Assembly (NCBI GenBank): GCA_034437515.1
Contig: DAOTTX010000363.1
Location: forward strand, 1-64,000
From: DAOTTX01 sp034437515
GTDB lineage: Bacteria; Chloroflexota; Anaerolineae; Aggregatilineales; Phototrophicaceae
DNA length: 64,000 nucleotides
Reading direction: 5' to 3'
Both the position numbers and the translations under genes were made by a program. Each line of letters opens with the position of its first letter. Within the stretch, counting starts at the first letter, position 1. Positions 61,887-64,000 of the stretch are shown piece after piece. The notes under the pieces were generated by a model, which saw nothing but the letters and a program-made list of their open reading frames with translations, was not told the DNA's origin and made no database searches.

Positions 61887-63587
61887 CTACTGATCGTCTT
61901 CCAGGTCAAATAAGGCATCGCTGAGACTTTCCAGCGCGTCACGCAGCCAATCCTCATCGCTCATATCCAGTGCCTGTTCAACCTCAGCTATCTCCTCACC
62001 CAATGCTTCTGAATCGAGACGTTGCGCACGGGCTAACAGCACCTCAGCCTCTCGGATCAGGTCTTCAGAGATCATTCCGGTGGCGGATATCATCGGTAGT
62101 GTCTCATAAGCGGACTTGATCTCTTGCTGGCTGAGCCGGTGATGAGCCGCGTTGACCGTAATTCCAGTCTCGCGCCCACTGGTGCGATCAGTCGCCTGCA
62201 CATTGAGTATCCCATTGACATCCAGATCGAACTGAACCGTAATTTGCGGCACATCGCCCGGTGACGGCGCACTCAGCCGGTCGAACAGGAACTCACCCAG
62301 CGCATCATTCTCAGAGGCGATCCGGTTCTCGCCCTGATACACTTCGATGCGGACGGTCTTCTGTGAGGGATGCATCGCGTAGAACACCTCTTTTTGCGAG
62401 ATGGGAATGGTGCTGTTGCGTGGAATGAGCACCTTGTAGCGATCCGGGACCATCTGACCGAGCACGGTTTGTTCCGCGATGGCGATGCCCAGCGAGAACG
62501 GCGTGACATCGACCAGAATGACGTCGATGGGTTCACCCGCGATGATCGCGCCCTGGATGCCCGCCCCCAGCGCAACGACCTCAGATGGGTCCACATCGAC
62601 ACGAGGCGTCACACCGGTATAATCTGCGATCAATTCACGTACCGCTGGAATGTAGGTGCTGCCGCCGACCAGAAGCACTTGATCCGGCTGTTCAACACCA
62701 CCGTCTTTGAGCACGCGCTCGACACTATCCAGTGTTTCGTGAAGCAAATCGTCAATCAGATCAATAAATTGCTGGCGACTAATTTCTATTTCCAGATGGA
62801 GTGCGGCTCCGTCTTTTTCCGCCAGATACTCCTCACGCACCCAGGTAAACGGCTCGCTGGATAGCGCAATCTTGGCACCTTCCGCAGCGCGGCGTAGTCG
62901 CGCCTGAGCCTGCCGGTTATTGCGTAGATCAACGCCGTGCTGGTCTTCAAAACGCTGCACCAACCACTTTGCCAGTCGTTCGTCGAAATCATCACCGCCC
63001 AGGTGCGTATTCCCGTGGCTGGCACGCACATCCACCACACCGCCAGACATTTCCACCAGCGAGACATCGAACGTGCCCCCGCCCAGGTCATAGACTAGCG
63101 CCACCGCATCGGTATCGGCATCCATCCCATAAGCCAACGCCGCAGCGGTTGGCTCGTTGACAATGCGAGCGACCTTTAACCCAGCAATCTCACCCGCCTC
63201 GATTGTCGCTCGCCGTTGCACTTCAGAAAAATAGGCCGGGACTGTAATGACTGCCTGTTCGACTGGCTCTCCCAGGTGATCCGCCGCCGCCTGTTTGAGC
63301 GTCCGTAAAATGATCGCGCTGATCTGCTGGGGAGAGTAACTGTCGCCGCTGAGTAGCTGCTGCTCATCAGTCCCCATCTTACGCTTGATAGATCGAATGG
63401 TACGCTCCGGATGAAGTATCCATTGGTTCAGTGCCGTTTGCCCGACCAGCCACTTGTCCTGTGGGGTGAGGCCGACCACCGACGGCAGCGTCGTGTGTCC
63501 TTCCACTGGTATGATTTCTGGCTGTCCATCAGTGACAACACCGATTGCCGAGAAGGTGGTGCCGAGGTCAATCCCTATGATACGCAT
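61887..63587 (-). CDS. Hsp70-family chaperone, short form (DnaK-like)
   Basis: 566 residues. The ATPase domain is complete: IGIDLGTTFSAIGVV (phosphate 1), VYDLGGGTFDVSLVEM (phosphate 2), VGGSTYIPAVREL (adenosine). NEPTAAALAYGMD and GGDDFDERLAKWLVQ are standard. The substrate-binding beta domain (~385-495) follows, but the alpha-helical lid is only about 70 residues and ends in an acidic LEDDQ, whereas DnaK has ~130 plus EEVD-like end. It is thus a second, short-lidded paralogue. TTTGGAG lies 8 bases before the ATG. grpE is 34 bp upstream on the same strand, and no dnaJ follows. Confidence 0.93.
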   Translation of the reverse strand: MRIIGIDLGTTFSAIGVVTDGQPEIIPVEGHTTLPSVVGLTPQDKWLVGQTALNQWILHPERTIRSIKRKMGTDEQQLLSGDSYSPQQISAIILRTLKQAAADHLGEPVEQAVITVPAYFSEVQRRATIEAGEIAGLKVARIVNEPTAAALAYGMDADTDAVALVYDLGGGTFDVSLVEMSGGVVDVRASHGNTHLGGDDFDERLAKWLVQRFEDQHGVDLRNNRQAQARLRRAAEGAKIALSSEPFTWVREEYLAEKDGAALHLEIEISRQQFIDLIDDLLHETLDSVERVLKDGGVEQPDQVLLVGGSTYIPAVRELIADYTGVTPRVDVDPSEVVALGAGIQGAIIAGEPIDVILVDVTPFSLGIAIAEQTVLGQMVPDRYKVLIPRNSTIPISQKEVFYAMHPSQKTVRIEVYQGENRIASENDALGEFLFDRLSAPSPGDVPQITVQFDLDVNGILNVQATDRTSGRETGITVNAAHHRLSQQEIKSAYETLPMISATGMISEDLIREAEVLLARAQRLDSEALGEEIAEVEQALDMSDEDWLRDALESLSDALFDLEDDQ

Positions 63588-63621
63588 ATAATTATCTCCA
63601 AATGACTAAAGACTGTGTCTA

Positions 63622-64000
63622 TCAATCTGTTTGCACGACTGACAATTCAGTAACGCGATTCACAACCACTTCTGCGAAGCGCACTACCTTATCATTGTGC
63701 AAGTAGCCGTCACGCTCGACGGCGATTACGGTGTTACCGGGCCGGTCAGGTCGGCTGATCGTTTTTACAGCAACATGCCGGTAGGGGTCGAAAGCCTCTC
63801 CCATCGGCTGCATCACATGTATTCCCTCCACTTCCAGCAGACGTTGCAGTCGATCCCTGAGTAACCGCTGCCCACCGAGCCAACCTTCTAGCATCTGTGC
63901 GGCCTCTGATGAGTGCAAAGCGACCGTCCGCAACTGATTTTCGCCAGTTTTCAGCCCGGCCTGGATGGCATCGACTACCGGCAGCATAGACTGGGCGAGT
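63622..64000 (-). CDS. grpE: GrpE nucleotide exchange factor, N-terminus beyond window
   Basis: About 125 C-terminal residues are visible; the frame is open through the ATG at 63987 to the right edge. LLEVEGIHVMQPMGEAFDPY, RHVAVKTI and GNTVIAVERDGYLHNDKVVR followed by AEVVV match the beta-wing of GrpE, preceded by helix (LPVVDAIQAGLK, the usual LPVLDNLERA region). GrpE releases ADP from Hsp70. Directly upstream of the DnaK-like gene, so they form one operon. Confidence 0.9.
   Translation of the reverse strand, partial: LAQSMLPVVDAIQAGLKTGENQLRTVALHSSEAAQMLEGWLGGQRLLRDRLQRLLEVEGIHVMQPMGEAFDPYRHVAVKTISRPDRPGNTVIAVERDGYLHNDKVVRFAEVVVNRVTELSVVQTD

Noticed and set aside
1..64000. CRISPR arrays, tRNA/rRNA genes, insertion sequences with transposases
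   Set aside because: Read for periodic repeats, cloverleaf ends and DDE transposase motifs on both strands; none was seen.

Overview
The window is a 64 kb piece of a bacterial chromosome of moderately high GC, with dense, co-directional operons and many 1-14 bp start/stop overlaps. No rRNA, tRNA or CRISPR array was seen. The combination of an Lhr-type ligase-associated helicase, NamZ-type muramidase, OpuC-like transporters with huge extracytoplasmic parts, LutABC and a Wzm/Wzt glycan cluster, together with the protein flavour, suggests a Chloroflexota (Anaerolineae-like) bacterium. This is an inference from gene content, not a phylogenetic result.

Layout. (1) 1-2.5 kb, minus strand: the end of a mobilisable element, with a ribbon-helix-helix protein (cut by the window edge), a HUH relaxase, a small Zn-finger protein and a four-helix membrane protein. 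Between relaxase and RHH gene lies a block made of four back-to-back inverted repeats that looks like an origin of transfer or a structured RNA. (2) 2.8-7.3 kb: glycerol catabolism, glpD divergent from glpF-glpK. (3) 7.3-11.6 kb: a [2Fe-2S] thioredoxin-like ferredoxin, a Gfo/Idh oxidoreductase, glgB, crcB, and a DoxX-like 3' remnant. (4) 11.9-18.4 kb, minus: an OpuC/ProU-type compatible-solute ABC importer in which both permeases carry very large extra segments. (5) 18.7-25 kb: a LysR regulator divergent from a sulfane-sulfur module (rhodanese, persulfide dioxygenase-rhodanese fusion, SulP transporter, YgaP-like rhodanese) ending in a leaderless alpha-carbonic anhydrase. (6) 25-28.9 kb, minus: sulfotransferase-like protein and the PdeM nuclease/Lhr-like helicase DNA-repair pair. 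(7) 29-31 kb: FecCD/HmuV-type importer lacking a binding protein. (8) 31-37.1 kb: a compact peptidoglycan-recycling operon (nagZ, namZ, anmK, a BadF-type amino sugar kinase, murQ, GNAT). (9) 37.7-41.5 kb, minus: lutABC behind a tyrosine recombinase. (10) 41.7-60.4 kb, plus: an 18.7 kb surface-glycan locus with Wzt and Wzm, four extra methyltransferase groups (three FkbM, three class I), two nucleotide-sugar epimerase/reductases and about nine glycosyltransferase-like proteins. (11) 60.4-64 kb, minus: one more GT4 and a short-lidded Hsp70 with its GrpE, cut by the window edge.

How the parts work together: glp genes take up, phosphorylate and oxidise glycerol. The recycling operon should return cell-wall GlcNAc and MurNAc to GlcNAc-6-P. 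The sulfur module should oxidise persulfide to sulfite/thiosulfate and move the anion through SulP. The glycan locus should build a methylated, probably deoxyhexose-containing polysaccharide on the cytoplasmic face and export it through Wzm/Wzt. The most unusual items are the hairpin block next to the relaxase, the interrupted and enlarged OpuC permeases, and the operator-like palindromes around the sulfur/carbonic anhydrase genes.
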